Source: CAZJBS01 sp964544475
GTDB taxonomy: Bacteria > CLD3 > SB21
Assembly (NCBI GenBank): GCA_964544475.1
Contig: CAZJBS010000038.1
Span: 1 to 29,549, forward strand
Length of the DNA: 29,549 bases
Direction: 5' to 3'
Shown here: in pieces, positions 17,314 to 25,295 of the stretch
How the letters are laid out: every line of letters starts with the position of its first letter
Numbering within the stretch: position 1 is the stretch's first letter
Position numbers and translations under genes: made by a program
The notes under the pieces: generated by a model
Databases searched by the model: none
What the model saw: only the letters and a program-made list of their open reading frames with translations
Told to the model about the DNA's origin: nothing

Positions 17314-17529
17314 ATGCCAGTCTACGAATTTCGGTGCAAAGATTGTGGCCGGATTTTCCAGGAGTTGTTTTCCTCCTATGAATTCAATCCGGACACCGTC
17401 GAATGTCCCATGTGCAAGACGCGTCACGCCGAGAAGATACTGTCGGTGTTTGCTGCCGACACCAAGGGAACGCAAGAAGCGTCATCCATCGGACCGTGTG
17501 GCGCCCATTGCGCGTGTCACCATAATTAG
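17314..17529 (+). CDS. FmdB-family zinc ribbon protein
   Basis: Protein of 71 residues beginning MPVYEFRCKDCG, the hallmark of the FmdB/putative regulatory zinc-ribbon family. Two CxxC knuckles (Cys8/Cys11 and Cys31/Cys34) would bind one zinc. The C-terminal tail GPCGAHCACHHN holds three more Cys and three His, a common feature of FmdB-like tails that might bind a second metal. The family was named from a gene near formamidase and its members have no firmly established function. The ATG is preceded by GGGGT. It is divergent from lpdA and followed 46 bp later by the PLP decarboxylase. Confidence 0.85.
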   Translation: MPVYEFRCKDCGRIFQELFSSYEFNPDTVECPMCKTRHAEKILSVFAADTKGTQEASSIGPCGAHCACHHN

Positions 17530-17575
17530 TGCTTGTATGTCCGGTTCTTTCACCAACCATTGACGAGGTGGTGTC

Positions 17576-19063
17576 ATGGAACATGCTTTCTATGACAATT
17601 TTCTGGGCCCCCAGGCCGAAAACCAGATGCTTTTGCGCAACGCGTTGTGTCAGATCGTGGACTGGCATTCGGCATTGCGAAGAAAATACTACACCGACGA
17701 CGGTTCCATATACCCATCGCGGTACCAGGCGTCGGAGCACTTTCACACGATCTTTGACGACTTTCTGAAACGCCTCGAAAAGCAACCGCCCTATTTCTCC
17801 GCACGGTATGCCGCGCAGATGTTGAAAGATCCGTCGTTGCCATCCATCATCGGGTATGTCGCCACGATGTTGAGTAATCCGAATAACCATGCGTACGAGG
17901 GCGGCCCGGTGACCACCGAGATGGAGGTGGAGGTGATCGACGATCTGTTGCGGATGTGTGGATTCCGCAAGGGATGGGGCCACCTGACGAGCGGCGGCTC
18001 GCTGGCCAACCTGGAAGCCATGTGGGCGGTTCGGGACGCCTACGCCGCGAAGTCGAAAAAACCCGGCCAGGTGATGTTCTCGAACATGTCCCATTATTCG
18101 TGGAAGCGGAACTGCGCGGTTCTGGGTATTCAGGATTTCAAGGAAATTCATACCGACGACCAATTTCGGATGGACATCGGCCACCTTGAGAAATGCCTTA
18201 AGAAAGGCCGCACGATGATGGTGATCGCCAATATCGGCACGACCGGATGCGGCGCCGTGGACGATCTGGAGTCCTTGCTTCGGTTGCGCAACAAGTATGG
18301 ATTTCATCTGCACGCGGATGCGGCCTACGGAGGTTATGCCCGTTCCATCATCTACAGCCGGGCCAACCGGGTGAAACGATGGGAAGACGTGCGCGACGTT
18401 TTGGGACGGGCGGTGTACGACAGCCTGCGGGCCATCGAAAAGGTGGACAGCATCACGGTCGATCCGCACAAACATGGCGCCGTCGGTTACGGCTGCGGCG
18501 CGGTATTGTACAAAGAGGAACGCCTGCAAAAAGTCATTCTGAATACGGCGCCGTACACGTATCATGTCAAGAACAAGCCCAACCTGGGCACGTTTTCATT
18601 GGAAGGCTCGCGACCGGGGGCCGCCGCCGCCGCCTGCTGGCTTTCGCACCGCCTCATCCCGCTGAATGAAGAAGGGTACGGCAAAATAATGACCGAATGC
18701 CTTTCCGCCGCCGCGGCATTGTTTGCCAGGATTGATGCCCATCCAAAATACCGGGCTTTGCATACGCCGGACCTCGACATTTTTTGTTTCTACCGCAACC
18801 CCGGCGAAAAGAAAAACTCACTCAAGGAAACCAATCTCCGCAACGAACAGATCTATGGACGATTTTCGGTGCTCAATCCGCGCGCGCCGTTCATCCTGTC
18901 CAAATTCGTGATGGACAAGCATGAAGCCAAGAAACACCTGTCCTCATTCAAAATGGATGATCCGCAGTTTGTCTCCCTGCGCGCGGTATTGATGAAACAC
19001 TGGATGCGCATGGGCCAGCCGTCGTTTGTCGACAAATTGGTCGAAGAACTCGATGGACTATGA
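17576..19063 (+). CDS. Pyridoxal-dependent group II decarboxylase family protein
   Basis: PLP enzyme of fold type I, 495 residues, related to aromatic-amino-acid, glutamate and diaminobutyrate decarboxylases and to sphingosine-phosphate lyase-like proteins. Visible motifs are LTSGGSLANLEAMWAVRDA (phosphate and ring binding), GTTGCGAVDDLE, HLHADAAYGGYARS (the Asp that bonds the pyridine nitrogen) and VDPHKHGAVGYGCG with the PLP lysine at 299. Shine-Dalgarno GAGGTG lies close before the ATG. The substrate cannot be assigned from sequence alone: the neighbours (zinc ribbon, rpe) give no clue, and the C-terminal domain (KFVMDKHEAKKHLSSFKMD) is not diagnostic to me. The enzyme could release an amine or act as an aldehyde-forming lyase. 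Confidence 0.87.
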   Translation: MEHAFYDNFLGPQAENQMLLRNALCQIVDWHSALRRKYYTDDGSIYPSRYQASEHFHTIFDDFLKRLEKQPPYFSARYAAQMLKDPSLPSIIGYVATMLSNPNNHAYEGGPVTTEMEVEVIDDLLRMCGFRKGWGHLTSGGSLANLEAMWAVRDAYAAKSKKPGQVMFSNMSHYSWKRNCAVLGIQDFKEIHTDDQFRMDIGHLEKCLKKGRTMMVIANIGTTGCGAVDDLESLLRLRNKYGFHLHADAAYGGYARSIIYSRANRVKRWEDVRDVLGRAVYDSLRAIEKVDSITVDPHKHGAVGYGCGAVLYKEERLQKVILNTAPYTYHVKNKPNLGTFSLEGSRPGAAAAACWLSHRLIPLNEEGYGKIMTECLSAAAALFARIDAHPKYRALHTPDLDIFCFYRNPGEKKNSLKETNLRNEQIYGRFSVLNPRAPFILSKFVMDKHEAKKHLSSFKMDDPQFVSLRAVLMKHWMRMGQPSFVDKLVEELDGL

Positions 19064-19178
19064 AGAGCCGAGGATCATCGCGAACCGAAAGACACATGGA
19101 TGTTACGGGTGCCAATACATATCGTCATTCCGCTCCGGACCTCTGGGCCCGTGTGGTGAATGGAGTTCAGGAACCATC

Positions 19179-19841
19179 ATGCCGGTCATAGCCCCATCGA
19201 TCCTTTCCGCCAATTTTGCCAATCTTGAGCGGGATATCCGTCGCGTCGAAGAAGCCGGGGCGGATTGGATACACGTCGATGTGATGGACGGCCATTTTGT
19301 GCCGAATATCACGATTGGTCCGGTTGTGGTCGAATTTCTCCGCAAGGTGACGCAGCTTCCTTTGGATGTGCACCTGATGATTGAAAACCCGGATCGTTAC
19401 ATTCCCGATTTTCGAAAAGCGGGGGCGGATGTGATTTCCGTTCACCAGGAGGCCTGCGTGCACCTGCATCGCACCCTGGATTTAATTCATACCACCGGCG
19501 CCAAAGCGGGAGTCGTACTCAATCCCGCCACGCCGCCGGAGACGTTGCGCTACGTGATCGACGATGTGGATCTGATCCTGGTGATGTCCGTGAACCCCGG
19601 TTTCGGCGGGCAGGCCTTCGTGCCTGGTTCCGTCGAAAAAATTCGACAAGTCAGGATGTTGGTCGACCACCGGCGGATATTCATCGAAGTGGACGGCGGC
19701 ATCAATGAAGACACCGGACGACAGGTGGTCGAGGCCGGCGCCGACGTGCTGGTGGCGGGCTCGTATGTGTTCGGCTCACCCGACGTCGGGGACCGCATCC
19801 GGCGATTGAAAAAACTCTCTTCCAAAACGACCAAGGCATAG
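19179..19841 (+). CDS. rpe: Ribulose-phosphate 3-epimerase
   Basis: TIM-barrel epimerase that interconverts D-ribulose 5-phosphate and D-xylulose 5-phosphate in the pentose phosphate pathway. The 220-residue protein begins MPVIAPSILSANF and has the metal and catalytic motifs HVDVMDGHFVPNITIGP, DVHLMIENP, VMSVNPGFGGQ and EVDGGI in the expected order. The frame is open upstream to 19026, inside the decarboxylase gene, but ATG 19179 matches the family N-terminus and has AGGAA 6 nt upstream. The 115 bp between the two genes holds nothing I can identify. The next gene follows after 17 bp. Confidence 0.95.
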   Translation: MPVIAPSILSANFANLERDIRRVEEAGADWIHVDVMDGHFVPNITIGPVVVEFLRKVTQLPLDVHLMIENPDRYIPDFRKAGADVISVHQEACVHLHRTLDLIHTTGAKAGVVLNPATPPETLRYVIDDVDLILVMSVNPGFGGQAFVPGSVEKIRQVRMLVDHRRIFIEVDGGINEDTGRQVVEAGADVLVAGSYVFGSPDVGDRIRRLKKLSSKTTKA

Positions 19842-19858
19842 ATCGGAGACGGCTGGCC

Positions 19859-20650
19859 ATGATGACGCTTCCCCCATTTGAGTATAGCGCTCCTGAAAGC
19901 CTGGCGGATGCGGTCCAGGAACTGGCCCGCCACAAGGACCACGCCAAAATCATCGCCGGTGGCACGGATCTCATCCCGAGCATGAAGAATAAATTGTTCG
20001 AGCCGGAACGGCTGATCAGCCTGGCCCGTGTGGAAGAACTGAAAAAGGTGGCGTATGACGAAACGCGCGGGCTGACGATGGGTGGCATGGTGACAATCAC
20101 GGATGTCGGCGACCATCCCCTTATTCGCCGGCATTATCCCGTATTGTCGGAGACGGCGAAAAAAATTGCGACGCCGCTTTTGCAGAACAAAGGCACCATC
20201 GGNNNNNNNNNNNNNNNNNNNNNNNNNNNNNNNNNNNNNNNNNNNNNNNNNNNNNNNNNNNNNNNNNNNNNNNNNNNNNNNNNNNNNNNNNNNNNNNNNN
20301 NNGCGTATATGAAATTGCGCCGGCGGCAGGCCATCGACTATCCGATGCTCGGCGTGATGGTCGGCCTGGTCATCGATGACGGTGGCGTTTGTCGGGATGC
20401 CAGCATCGTGCTGGGTGCGGTGTTTTCGTGTCCGTGGGAGGTCACCGAAGCCCGCCATGTTCTCGTCAACCGAACGATCGACGCCGAAACCATCGAGAAG
20501 GCCTCCGATATCGCCTATGAAGCCGCCAAACCCATGGATTTGACCAATTTCAGACCGGCGTACCGCAAGCGCATGGTCAAGGTGTTCACCAAGCGGCTTC
20601 TGCACATCCTGACGCAGCAAGACGCCTATTCCGAAGAGGTCCTGGCTTAA
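19859..20650 (+). CDS. FAD-binding (medium) subunit of a molybdenum hydroxylase, interrupted by an assembly gap
   Basis: Member of the xanthine dehydrogenase / CO dehydrogenase (CoxM) / 4-hydroxybenzoyl-CoA reductase beta family, which passes electrons between FeS clusters and FAD. The N-terminal part has the FAD-binding block IIAGGTDLIPSMKN (31-44) and GGMVTITDVGDHPLI. After the gap the C-terminal domain starts AYMKLRRRQAIDYPMLGVMVGL. The run of N at 20203-20302 removes the middle, including the second half of the TIGG motif (TIG is seen). Frame is kept only because exactly 100 N were inserted. Family members usually have about 75-100 or more residues here, so the true gap is probably longer than shown. 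No molybdopterin or 2Fe-2S subunit gene is adjacent. A possible Shine-Dalgarno, GGAG, lies 11 nt upstream; a second ATG follows directly. Confidence 0.85.
   Translation: MMTLPPFEYSAPESLADAVQELARHKDHAKIIAGGTDLIPSMKNKLFEPERLISLARVEELKKVAYDETRGLTMGGMVTITDVGDHPLIRRHYPVLSETAKKIATPLLQNKGTIXXXXXXXXXXXXXXXXXXXXXXXXXXXXXXXXXXAYMKLRRRQAIDYPMLGVMVGLVIDDGGVCRDASIVLGAVFSCPWEVTEARHVLVNRTIDAETIEKASDIAYEAAKPMDLTNFRPAYRKRMVKVFTKRLLHILTQQDAYSEEVLA
20203..20302. other. Assembly gap of 100 N
   Basis: Exactly 100 undetermined bases, the usual placeholder for a scaffold gap of unknown size. It lies inside the FAD-subunit gene between the TIGG motif and the C-terminal domain. If the gene is intact, the true gap length must equal 1 modulo 3. 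Confidence 0.99.
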
Positions 20651-20663
20651 CCGTCGGAAACCA

Positions 20664-21317
20664 TTGCATCGTCGCAGCCCCGCACATACCCTGCCCAAGT
20701 TTACCGAGCGAAGAGTCTATTACGTCCGGACGGTCGAATGGTCGCTTTTGCTGACGTTGATCGGTCTGACCGTCGTGGTGCGTCTGGATCCCAGGGCCGA
20801 GCCCGACGCCGTGTTTCTCCCCCCGGCCAACGTGATCATCGAATTGACGGACATCCCTCCGACACGCCAATTTGTTCTGGTGAAGGGGGCCCCGATCAAG
20901 CCCGTCATTCCTATTGCCTCCGATATGACTGAAGAAGTTTTGACCGATGAATCCGATGTGAATTACGGCACCGAAGAGGGACTGATTGAAATTCCGGCGA
21001 TGCCATTGCCGCCGGGTGGAAAGATCAGGAGCGAATACCGTCCGCCGAAGCTGATGGTCAGCAAGTTTCCTGAGTACCCCAAAGAGTTGCAGAAGCGGGG
21101 TGTGTACGGTGTGGTTGTTCTGACAATCAAAGTCGATACCGACGGCCGGGTGATCGATCACAAAGTCAAATCAAATTCCACCGGCAACGATGTTCTCGAA
21201 AAACTGTCGATAAGCACGGTGTACAAATGCAGGTTCACACCCGCTTACGAAGGCAGGAAACCCATCGTGGCGTGGACCGAGCACACGTTTGAATTTACGG
21301 AATCCGGGCATAAGTGA
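20664..21317 (+). CDS. Energy transducer TonB
   Basis: Inner-membrane protein of about 217 residues with one N-terminal membrane helix (about 25-39, VEWSLLLTLIGLTVVV), a periplasmic spacer with only a few Pro-rich spots, and a C-terminal TonB domain. That domain contains FPEYPKELQKRGVYGVVVLTIKV, then VIDHKVKSNSTGNDVLEK and YKCRFTPAYEGRKPIVAW. TonB couples the proton gradient, through ExbB/ExbD, to TonB-dependent receptors; one receptor gene follows at 21620. No ATG precedes the membrane helix, so TTG at 20664 with a nearby GGAAA is the likely start, though this is not certain. No exbB or exbD is in the window. It begins 13 bp after the FAD-subunit stop. Confidence 0.85.
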   Translation: MHRRSPAHTLPKFTERRVYYVRTVEWSLLLTLIGLTVVVRLDPRAEPDAVFLPPANVIIELTDIPPTRQFVLVKGAPIKPVIPIASDMTEEVLTDESDVNYGTEEGLIEIPAMPLPPGGKIRSEYRPPKLMVSKFPEYPKELQKRGVYGVVVLTIKVDTDGRVIDHKVKSNSTGNDVLEKLSISTVYKCRFTPAYEGRKPIVAWTEHTFEFTESGHK

Positions 21318-21619
21318 GGATCCGTTTTCCGCGCATCGTCAAAAAATAAGAGTAGACAATTTTCCCGGGAGTGCTTACACTCCGACAAGTCAATCCCGTG
21401 ATGCCCGATTTGATGCGCTTGCCTGCGGCGTCACTCCTTTACGCTCTTTAGAAATTCATTGGCGAATTGACTTCACGCCGGGCCGGATGGCGATGTGGCG
21501 AGAAGATTGAATCATCGTCGCAGTCATCCTGCGATCGCAAGAAATTGTGAGTTTCCGTTTCCATGAATCATGGAGCCACTGTTTTTCCACTTGTATCACC
21601 AACCATAGGAGAAAAACAC
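21318..21619 (+). promoter_or_regulatory. 302-bp leader of the TonB-dependent receptor with several dyads
   Basis: No gene is visible here. Three perfect inverted repeats stand out: a hairpin GGAGTG-CTTA-CACTCC at 21368-21383, the 10-bp palindrome TGCGATCGCA at 21530-21539, and the 15-bp palindrome TCCATGAATCATGGA at 21560-21574, which ends 45 bp before the receptor ATG. The hairpin is not followed by a T-run, so it is not a standard terminator for the tonB gene. The 15-bp palindrome has the form of a repressor operator or a 5' UTR stem. A GGAG Shine-Dalgarno lies 8 nt before ATG 21620. Confidence 0.5.
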
Positions 21620-24208
21620 ATGAAATCTATTTACGTACTCAGCGTGATGCTGGCGCTTTCCGGAACCGTGTTCGGCCAGCATCTCATCCGTGGCACCGTC
21701 AGGGATTCGCTCGGAGATCCTTTGGTCGGCGTCAATATAGTGGAGCAGGGTACTTATCACGGATCAACGACCAACGCCAGCGGGCGGTTTCAAATGTACG
21801 TCAAATCATCGTCGGCGACTTTGGTCTTCAGCTATCTGGGTTATCACAAGAAGGTGGTGACGTTAAGCGACGAGCCAGAGATCGAAGTGACCCTTGAAGA
21901 GAATCCCATTCAGCTTGGCAACATCCAGATTGTCGGCACGCGCAGTTACAACCGCACGGTGACGAGTACGCCCGTCCCGGTTGACATCATCCAGATCGAC
22001 GATGTCACCGACCACTCCGGCCATGTCGAAGTCAACCAGTTGTTGCAGTATCTCGCGCCGTCGTTCAATTCCAACAAACAATCGGGGGCCGACGGGGCGG
22101 ATCACATCGATCCCGCCACGCTGCGCGGTCTGGGTCCGGATCAGACGCTGGTCTTGATCAACGGCAAACGGCGGCACCAATCCGCGCTGATCAATATCTT
22201 CGGATCGCGCGGACGCGGCAACACCGGAACCGACCTGAATGCTATTCCGGCGTCCGCCATTGAACGGATCGAAATATTGCGGGACGGCGCCAGCGCCCAG
22301 TACGGATCGGACGCCATCGCCGGCGTCATCAATATTGTACTGAAATCATCCGTTGAAGAATTTTCGGGCAGCGTGATGACCGGCGCGTTCAATGCCAAAC
22401 CTGGCTCGTCCTATGACGTGGCCTCAACGGAAAAATTCGACGGTCAAACGACCATGGTGGGGGCCAATTACGGCGTCCGACTGGGCACCGACGGCTACGC
22501 GAATTTTACGATGGACTATGTGACCAGAAACAAGACCAACCGTCCGGCCGATCCGGATGCGTTCGACATCTATAGAGAGAAATTTGGAGATGCGGGCGGC
22601 GACAATTTTGCCCTGTTCCTCAACTCGGCCATTCCGATCAGTACGCATTCAAGTTTTTATTTCTTCGGTGGGTTCAATCAGAGATATACCGACGCCTTTG
22701 CCTGGACCCGTTCTCCGGACAGCTATCGCAATGTGCTGGCGATTTATCCCAATGGTTTCAATCCGCACATCACCTCCGACATTTCGGACCGCTCCTTGTC
22801 GGCGGGTTTTCGCAGCCAGCTGAAGGGATGGGAAGTTGATTTCAACAACACGTTCGGGTCGAACCGGTTCCACTATATTGTCGATGGCACGTTGAATGCG
22901 ACCCTGCTCGACAAGTCCCCGACGCAATTTGATGCCGGGGGATTCTCGCTTGCGCAAAACACGACGGGTCTCAATTTCAGCAGACGGTTTGACAACATAC
23001 TGAACGGTTCCAACATCGCTTTCGGTACGGAATACCGTATCGACAATTACCGTATCTTTGCCGGGGAAGAAGGCTCGTACAAAACATATGGCCAGATCGA
23101 TTTTGTAACCACCGACGGAGATACCGTGCTGCGACCCGGCGGCTCGCAGGGATTCCCGGGTTTCCAGCCCGGCGACAGAATCGACGCGATACGGACCAAC
23201 CTGGGCGGATACGTGGATGCGGAATTTGATCTCACCAAGGCGTTCATGGTCGGGACGGCCGTGCGCTACGAACATTACAGTGACTTCGGCAACACGTTGA
23301 ACGGCAAGTTGGCGGCGCGATACCGCCTGATGCCCAACGTAACGCTCCGCGCATCGGCCAGCACCGGTTTCCGTGCGCCTTCGCTGGCTCAAATCTACTT
23401 CAATTCGACTTTCACCGACTTTGTCGGCGGCGTGCCGGTGGACAAAATTGTGGCGCGCAACAACAGTCCCATCAGCCGGGCGCTGGGTATTCCGAAACTC
23501 AAAGAAGAGAAAGCCACCGATATCAGCGGGGGATTCACGGCAATGTACGGGAATTTTACGGCGACCGTGGATGGATATTATGTGGATATTCGGGATCGCA
23601 TTGTTCTGACGGGCGCGTTTGAAGACACGGATCCCGATATCGGGGCGGACCTGCAGGCGCTGGGCGTTGGAGCCGCGCAATTCTTTACGAATGCCATCGA
23701 CACCAAAACCAAGGGTGTCGACATTGTCCTTTCCTGGTCTGAACTGCTCGGACAGGGGAAATTCCACGCCACGCTGGCCGGCAACTTCAACAAGATGACC
23801 CTTGGCGACGTGCATACGAATCAGAAACTAGCCGGCAAGGAGGACGTTTATTTCGGGCGAAGGGAACAGTTGTTCCTTCTGGCCTCGGCGCCGGAAAGCA
23901 AGATCAGCCTCGGCATGGACTATAAGATTCATCGGTTCAATGCCGATCTGCAGCTTGTGAGATTTGGGGAAGTCACCCTGGAAGACTGGGTCGGAACCGA
24001 CGACGTGTACAAAGCCAAAGTGGTCACCAATCTGACGCTGGGCTATGATGTGACGCAGAATATCTCAATCAGCGGTGGTGCGATCAATCTGTTTAACGTG
24101 TATCCTTCGCAGCAGGATACCGAAACGGAAACCGGCGGCTTGTGGGATGCGGTGCAGATGGGTTTTGGAGGCGCGTTTTACTTCACGAAGCTTGTATTCA
24201 AATTCTAG
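21620..24208 (+). CDS. TonB-dependent outer-membrane receptor
   Basis: Gated outer-membrane channel for a scarce ligand, 862 residues. It has a signal peptide (MKSIYVLSVMLALSGTVFGQ) and then a carboxypeptidase-regulatory-like domain (IRGTVRDSLGDPLVGVNI, about 23-105). The plug domain contains LRGLGPDQTLVLINGKRRHQ and RIEILRDGASAQYGSDAIAGVI. A 22-strand-type barrel ends in the aromatic strand FTKLVFKF. The start at 21620 is set by GGAG 8 nt upstream and the signal peptide; an in-frame ATG at 21563 would bury the signal. The substrate is unknown. The RGLGP plug and NGKRRHQ are common in iron-complex-type receptors, while the N-terminal extension is typical of Bacteroidota-like receptors. It follows tonB and is closed by a terminator. 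Confidence 0.92.
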   Translation: MKSIYVLSVMLALSGTVFGQHLIRGTVRDSLGDPLVGVNIVEQGTYHGSTTNASGRFQMYVKSSSATLVFSYLGYHKKVVTLSDEPEIEVTLEENPIQLGNIQIVGTRSYNRTVTSTPVPVDIIQIDDVTDHSGHVEVNQLLQYLAPSFNSNKQSGADGADHIDPATLRGLGPDQTLVLINGKRRHQSALINIFGSRGRGNTGTDLNAIPASAIERIEILRDGASAQYGSDAIAGVINIVLKSSVEEFSGSVMTGAFNAKPGSSYDVASTEKFDGQTTMVGANYGVRLGTDGYANFTMDYVTRNKTNRPADPDAFDIYREKFGDAGGDNFALFLNSAIPISTHSSFYFFGGFNQRYTDAFAWTRSPDSYRNVLAIYPNGFNPHITSDISDRSLSAGFRSQLKGWEVDFNNTFGSNRFHYIVDGTLNATLLDKSPTQFDAGGFSLAQNTTGLNFSRRFDNILNGSNIAFGTEYRIDNYRIFAGEEGSYKTYGQIDFVTTDGDTVLRPGGSQGFPGFQPGDRIDAIRTNLGGYVDAEFDLTKAFMVGTAVRYEHYSDFGNTLNGKLAARYRLMPNVTLRASASTGFRAPSLAQIYFNSTFTDFVGGVPVDKIVARNNSPISRALGIPKLKEEKATDISGGFTAMYGNFTATVDGYYVDIRDRIVLTGAFEDTDPDIGADLQALGVGAAQFFTNAIDTKTKGVDIVLSWSELLGQGKFHATLAGNFNKMTLGDVHTNQKLAGKEDVYFGRREQLFLLASAPESKISLGMDYKIHRFNADLQLVRFGEVTLEDWVGTDDVYKAKVVTNLTLGYDVTQNISISGGAINLFNVYPSQQDTETETGGLWDAVQMGFGGAFYFTKLVFKF

Positions 24209-24229
24209 AAAACAGACCAATCATTTGAG

Positions 24230-24260
24230 GCGGGTCAGGTGTTCCTTGACCCGCTTTTTT
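24230..24260 (+). terminator. Rho-independent terminator after the TonB-dependent receptor
   Basis: A perfect 8-bp stem, GCGGGTCA (24230-24237) with TGACCCGC (24247-24254), is followed at once by TTTTTT (24255-24260). It starts 22 bp after the receptor stop and matches a classical intrinsic terminator. Confidence 0.9.
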
Positions 24261-24318
24261 GTTTGTGCGGCCTATGACAATAATCTTTGAGTTTGTTGTT
24301 GAGTTCTTTTAGCTTTCC

Positions 24319-24335
24319 CCAGGATATGATCCTGG
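24319..24335. promoter_or_regulatory. Inverted repeat upstream of the hydroxyproline epimerase gene
   Basis: The sequence CCAGGATATGATCCTGG has perfect 7-bp arms separated by 3 bp and ends 15 bp before the ATG at 24351. Its position between a terminator and a new transcription unit suits an operator or a stem that covers the ribosome binding region. The role is inferred. Confidence 0.45.
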
Positions 24336-24350
24336 TTGGCTTACATCCGC

Positions 24351-25295
24351 ATGACCACACCACACAAAATTTCGATCATTGATTCGCACACGGGCGGTGA
24401 ACCGACGCGCGTGATCCTGGACGGCGGACCCGACCTGGGGGACGGCCCGATGGAAGAGCGGCTTCGGCGATTCCGTGCGTCGTTTGACCGGTACCGGTCG
24501 GCGGTCGTCAACGAGCCGCGCGGATCCGATCCGGTCGTAGGCGCCTGGTTGTGCAAGCCCCATGACCCACGGAACACGGCTGGCGTGATTTTCTTCAACA
24601 ACGTCGGTTATCTGGGGATGTGCGGCCACGGGTTGATCGGCGTGATTACGACCTTGTCTTATCTGGGTCGGATTCAAGCGGGTGTGCACACGATCGAAAC
24701 GCCTGTCGGTTTGGTGACGGCGGAATGGCACTCCGATGGCGGTGTCAGCGTGACCAATGTACCCAGTTATCGCTGGCGGAAGAATGTGACTGTGTTCGTG
24801 AAGGATATCGGCGCCGTGACAGGCGATGTGGCCTGGGGCGGCAACTGGTTTTTTCTTGTCGGCGATCACGGGCAAACGCTCACCGCGGACCGCGTTATAT
24901 CGCTCACCGAGTACACCGGGCGCATCATGTCGGCATTGGAAAAGGAAGGCATCACCGGAAACGACGGCGCGAAAATCGATCATGTCGAGCTGTTCGGTCC
25001 ACCGGCCGGCCAAGCGGACAGCCGCAATTTTGTATTGTGCCCGGGCGGCCAGTATGACCGTTCGCCGTGCGGCACCGGTACGAGCGCCAAACTGGCATGC
25101 CTGTTTGAAGACGGTGAACTGAAAGAAGGAGAAATCTGGCGACAGGAAAGTATTGTAGGCAGTGTGTTTGAAGGCCGAGTGACCCATCGGGACGGCCAAC
25201 TGTATCCCACGATCCGGGGTTCGGCGTTTGTGAATTCAGAGGCGACGCTGATTCTGGATGAACGCGATCCATTTTGCTGGGGTATTCGGCCATGA
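24351..25295 (+). CDS. 4-hydroxyproline 2-epimerase / proline racemase family protein
   Basis: Cofactor-independent enzyme that inverts the alpha carbon of trans-4-hydroxy-L-proline to cis-4-hydroxy-D-proline, or racemises proline. It has 314 residues. Both catalytic cysteines are present: Cys91 in GYLGMCGHGLIG and Cys240 in SPCGTGTSA. This argues against the dehydratase branch, where one Cys is replaced by Thr. The GHG after the first Cys and the C-terminal DERDPFCWGI favour hydroxyproline epimerase over proline racemase; this is family knowledge, not proof. ATG 24351 is chosen because IDSHTGGEPTRV then falls at the usual position; TTG at 24336 is in frame and nearer to an AGGA. It overlaps the next gene by ATGA, so the two are coupled. 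Confidence 0.9.
   Translation: MTTPHKISIIDSHTGGEPTRVILDGGPDLGDGPMEERLRRFRASFDRYRSAVVNEPRGSDPVVGAWLCKPHDPRNTAGVIFFNNVGYLGMCGHGLIGVITTLSYLGRIQAGVHTIETPVGLVTAEWHSDGGVSVTNVPSYRWRKNVTVFVKDIGAVTGDVAWGGNWFFLVGDHGQTLTADRVISLTEYTGRIMSALEKEGITGNDGAKIDHVELFGPPAGQADSRNFVLCPGGQYDRSPCGTGTSAKLACLFEDGELKEGEIWRQESIVGSVFEGRVTHRDGQLYPTIRGSAFVNSEATLILDERDPFCWGIRP

Noticed and set aside
21368..21383. Hairpin GGAGTG-CTTA-CACTCC as a terminator of the tonB gene
   Set aside because: No T-run follows the 6-bp stem; it may be structural, but it does not meet the criteria of an intrinsic terminator.
21541..21619. Possible cobalamin riboswitch before the TonB-dependent receptor, suggested by GAGCCACTG near 21573-21581
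   Set aside because: The remaining conserved blocks of the cobalamin aptamer are not found in the 302-bp leader, and the fragment overlaps a simpler palindrome.
22649..23815. Long open frame (388 codons) on the minus strand inside the TonB-dependent receptor
   Set aside because: Same reasoning: antisense shadow of a clear gene, with Arg/His-rich composition typical of a mirrored frame.
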